Of a DNA stretch of 64,000 bases, positions 62,483 to 64,000 are shown one piece after another. Both the position numbers and the translations under genes were made by a program. Numbering within the stretch: position 1 is the first letter of the stretch; each line of letters starts with the position of its first letter. Source of the stretch: Synanceia verrucosa (lineage: Eukaryota; Chordata; Actinopteri; Perciformes; Synanceiidae); NCBI GenBank assembly GCA_029721515.1, contig CM056570.1, forward strand, positions 663,001-727,000. The letters are read 5' to 3'. Under the pieces are notes generated by a model. That model was given only the letters and a program-made list of their open reading frames with translations, ran no database searches and was not told the origin of the DNA.

Positions 62483-63719
62483 CTGCATGACAAACAAAAG
62501 GAAAAAAACCCAAAGACCTCATTCATTAACATCAATTAATCCTTCCAGAGCAGAACACAGAGGGCTGCGTGGCTCAGACCTTTACTGTGAAAGGTCAGAC
62601 ATGCAGAGTACTCAGCACTCAGAGGAAAAAAACACTACAATGGAAATTAATTAAAGACCTTTTAAATATGGAAATTAATTACTGACAAGACACACTGCAG
62701 AGCATCGCCTCGAGAGAGAAAACAGGAGGACTGAAGATGAAAGAGAGACAGGAAGAAGAGGAGAATAAAGCAGACAAACTAGTGATGCACCTTCACACCA
62801 GCTGCTCTTTCTTTACAAAGGCAACAAAAACTGTCAATGATCCTGAAGGCAGCATCAATAAAACATACAGGAAACATTAGATGAGGTGCATTTTGTAATA
62901 AATGAACAGCAGGTTGACCCAGGCTGAGTTTGAAGGAGAAATAAATATTCTTTACTGAACGCTGAGGCTGGACAAACGCACAGACTCACTGACCGCTGAT
63001 GCTAACGGTGTTAGCATCTTCAGGTCTTTAGTGTTAATTTCATGGTTGTGTCTAGAAAGAAACCAACAGCGAGATGGTTCAGAGTTCTCATGGGTTCATT
63101 CCTGGACATGAGTCACTTTCACCTGTTGATTCATTTCCAACTAATCCAACAGAGTGAGACATCAGAGTCACATGCTCCCACTTAATGTCATCATCATAAT
63201 ATTCATATCTAAACTGTTATGGTTTCACTAAATAGTTTTCCAGCAGGACTGTCAGTGTTCTGCATGATGCTAACACTGAACATCTGCTGCTGCTGTGTAA
63301 ATCAGCAAATAATCAATAATAAAAGGCTTCTGATCAGACTTGAACGTGTTGCTGAAAAGAAAACAGATTCGGAGGTTTAGGAAACCATCTCAAACATCTG
63401 AACTTCGGTGGACACGTCCTCGCTTCAGCAGACACCGTCCCTCTCGCTCTCCACCTGTAACTTTTTCCCTTAAATAGCCCTCCTCTGTCTCTGTGTCCAT
63501 CAGGGCTTCAGGTTTCTGGTAAAAGCTTTAAAAGCAAACGGGTGGCTTCCCTCCAGCAGGTGGACCCTGGCCGGCCTCAATAGACGCTCTGTTCACTGCT
63601 TTAATCAACTTGTTTGTGTTGTAGGAATGTAAAACCACTGGGCATAGAGCACGGCCCAGGACAGACAACTGTTCACAGAATATAAAGGAAACCAAAGGAG
63701 ATACTGTTAACTTTATGCC
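62483..63719 (-). other. vta1: vta1 intron, unique stretch
   Basis: No upstream vta1 exon could be recognised here, and no strong repeat. Confidence 0.65.
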
Positions 63720-64000
63720 GTTAGCAGCATGTCCTGCTGCAGCATGTCCTGCTGCAGCATGTCCTGCAGAAAAATGTACTGCAGAAACATGTCCTGCTGC
63801 AGCATGTCCTGCTGCAGCATGTCCTGCAGAAAAATGTACTGCAGAAACATGTCCTGCTGCAGCATGTCCTGTAGAAACATGTCCTGCTGCAGCATGTCCT
63901 GCTGAAACATGTCCTCCTGCAGAAACATGTCCTGCAGAAACATGTCCTGCAGCAGCATGTCCTGCAGCAGCATGTCCTGCAGACACATTCTGCAGAAACA
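63720..64000. repeat. 15-bp minisatellite at the right edge
   Basis: Units of 'catgtcctgctgcag' and 'catgtcctgcagaaa' (15 bp) recur about 18 times and continue out of the window. Many units contain the palindrome 'ctgcag'. The open frames over it (Ala/Gly/His or Leu/Gln/Asp/Met repeats) follow from the 15-bp period. Confidence 0.93.

Noticed and set aside
62430..62654. Start of vta1 at the Met encoded at 62482
   Set aside because: A strong acceptor directly precedes it, and VTA1 proteins have about 70 further N-terminal residues, so this Met is internal.

Overview
This is animal nuclear DNA with no prokaryotic character. It is almost certainly a teleost fish, probably a percomorph. Intron-split exons encode vertebrate proteins, the retroposons are fish-type SINE and LINE copies, and tandem repeats fill roughly half the window, including the 42-bp 'gctaagctaggctag' minisatellite familiar from fish genomes. 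No complete gene is present. Two neighbouring genes, both on the minus strand, each run off one edge.

Left gene: adgrg6 (gpr126), the adhesion GPCR needed for Schwann-cell myelination. Reading right to left, the window holds a 5'UTR exon (about 40230-39881), a signal-peptide exon (33379-33291), a CUB exon (25537-25190) and three pentraxin-like (PTX) exons (23563-23427, 22671-22392, 21891-21718). All junction phases agree and together give 343 residues. The start codon appears to be split by intron 1 (AT|G), and an 11-codon uORF ends 4 nt before it. The SEA, HormR, GAIN and 7TM exons must lie left of position 1. The intron after exon 6 is filled by an AT-rich 95-bp satellite (1 to about 21540, roughly 226 copies) that runs off the window.

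Right gene: vta1 (LIP5), the ESCRT-III/VPS4 cofactor. Six 3' exons are present (62482-62355, 59635-59560, 57052-56938, 49545-49279, 47404-47330, 42415-42270), covering the end of the N-terminal helical region, a proline/glycine-rich linker and the C-terminal VPS4-binding segment. The 5' exons lie beyond 64000. vta1 followed by adgrg6 in the same orientation is the arrangement in mammals, which supports both calls.

Almost every intron carries at least one minisatellite or microsatellite: 63-bp, pentamer, 33-bp, purine, trinucleotide, 42-bp, 36-bp, 31-bp, 22-bp and 15-bp arrays. Many lie within tens of bases of a splice site. The long open frames inside them are artefacts of repeat periods and base composition, not genes.
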